Source: Brachynemurus nebulosus (Eukaryota > Arthropoda > Insecta > Neuroptera > Myrmeleontidae). Taken from it: a stretch of DNA of 64,000 nucleotides. The stretch covers positions 5,635,847-5,699,846 of the forward strand of contig JAPWDM010000008.1 of assembly GCA_035578155.1 (NCBI GenBank), given 5' to 3'. Under the pieces are notes generated by a model, which saw only the letters and a program-made list of their open reading frames with translations, ran no database searches and was not told the origin of the DNA. The position numbers were made by a program, and so were the translations under genes. Positions within the stretch are counted from its first letter, which is position 1, and every line of letters begins with the position of its first letter. Shown in pieces: positions 63,976 to 64,000 of the stretch.

Positions 63976-64000
63976 ATACGGAAATTAAATTAGAAGACGA
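63976..64000 (+). pseudogene. B5 coding sequence resuming after the hAT
   Basis: After the duplicated ATACGGAA the sequence continues as the EIKLED part of the group B N-terminus and runs off the window. Confidence 0.75.

Overview
The window is AT-rich eukaryotic DNA, most likely from an insect. The evidence is an env-carrying errantivirus (insect Ty3/gypsy group), lineage-expanded C2H2 zinc-finger (ZnF) genes, a short-intron eukaryotic gene and many small DNA transposons. I cannot name the species or order. Only two kinds of host gene are recognisable: a local cluster of C2H2 ZnF genes and one conserved single-copy-type gene, PIGH (GPI-anchor synthesis).

The ZnF genes form two related groups. 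Group A lies on the minus strand and has two coding exons. Exon 1 is acidic and, in A0-A2, contains a 60-bp tandem repeat carrying SUMO-type psi-K-x-E motifs. Exon 2 carries the fingers, with HSGEKPY linkers. Members are A0 (exon 1 at 750-1112, finger exon just outside the left edge), A1 (19291-23639), A2 (37499-39482, tail beyond a hAT insertion at 34500-34656) and the divergent A3 (49760-50973). Group B lies on the plus strand and is intronless, with an N-terminus beginning MENK and HTGEKPF linkers. Members are B1 (28038-29135), B2 (46087-47445), B3 (51945-52691, no start or N-terminus), B4 (55377-56744) and B5 (62801 onward, split by a hAT element). Both groups share an LHTEIK motif before the fingers. 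A3 and most B genes also share a promoter-like module of about 80 bp that occurs in outward-facing pairs, so A3-type and B-type genes probably spread as divergent pairs.

Layout: 1-4720 A0 exon 1 and its flank with MITEs; 4860-6261 repeat; 6262-14034 a complete errantivirus with identical LTRs; 14035-25670 the A1 unit; 25700-29770 hAT and MULE-like elements and B1; 29860-31660 repeats; 31795-43140 the A2 unit, a segmental copy of the A1 unit with different nested insertions; 43283-44071 PIGH; 44580-63000 the A3 and B2-B5 cluster; 62996-63975 a hAT element inside B5.

The duplicated blocks serve as empty-site controls, so many insertions can be defined to the base. TSDs are TTAA (piggyBac-like), TA (Tc1/mariner-like), TWA (Harbinger-like), 8 bp (hAT), 11 bp (MULE-like), 4 bp (errantivirus) and 12 bp (a palindromic tRNA-derived SINE). 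The overall picture is a birth-and-death ZnF cluster in a transposon-rich region. Some members have finger-level duplications and others are being broken by insertions, frameshifts and lost starts. Whether these ZnF proteins act on transposons is inference only.
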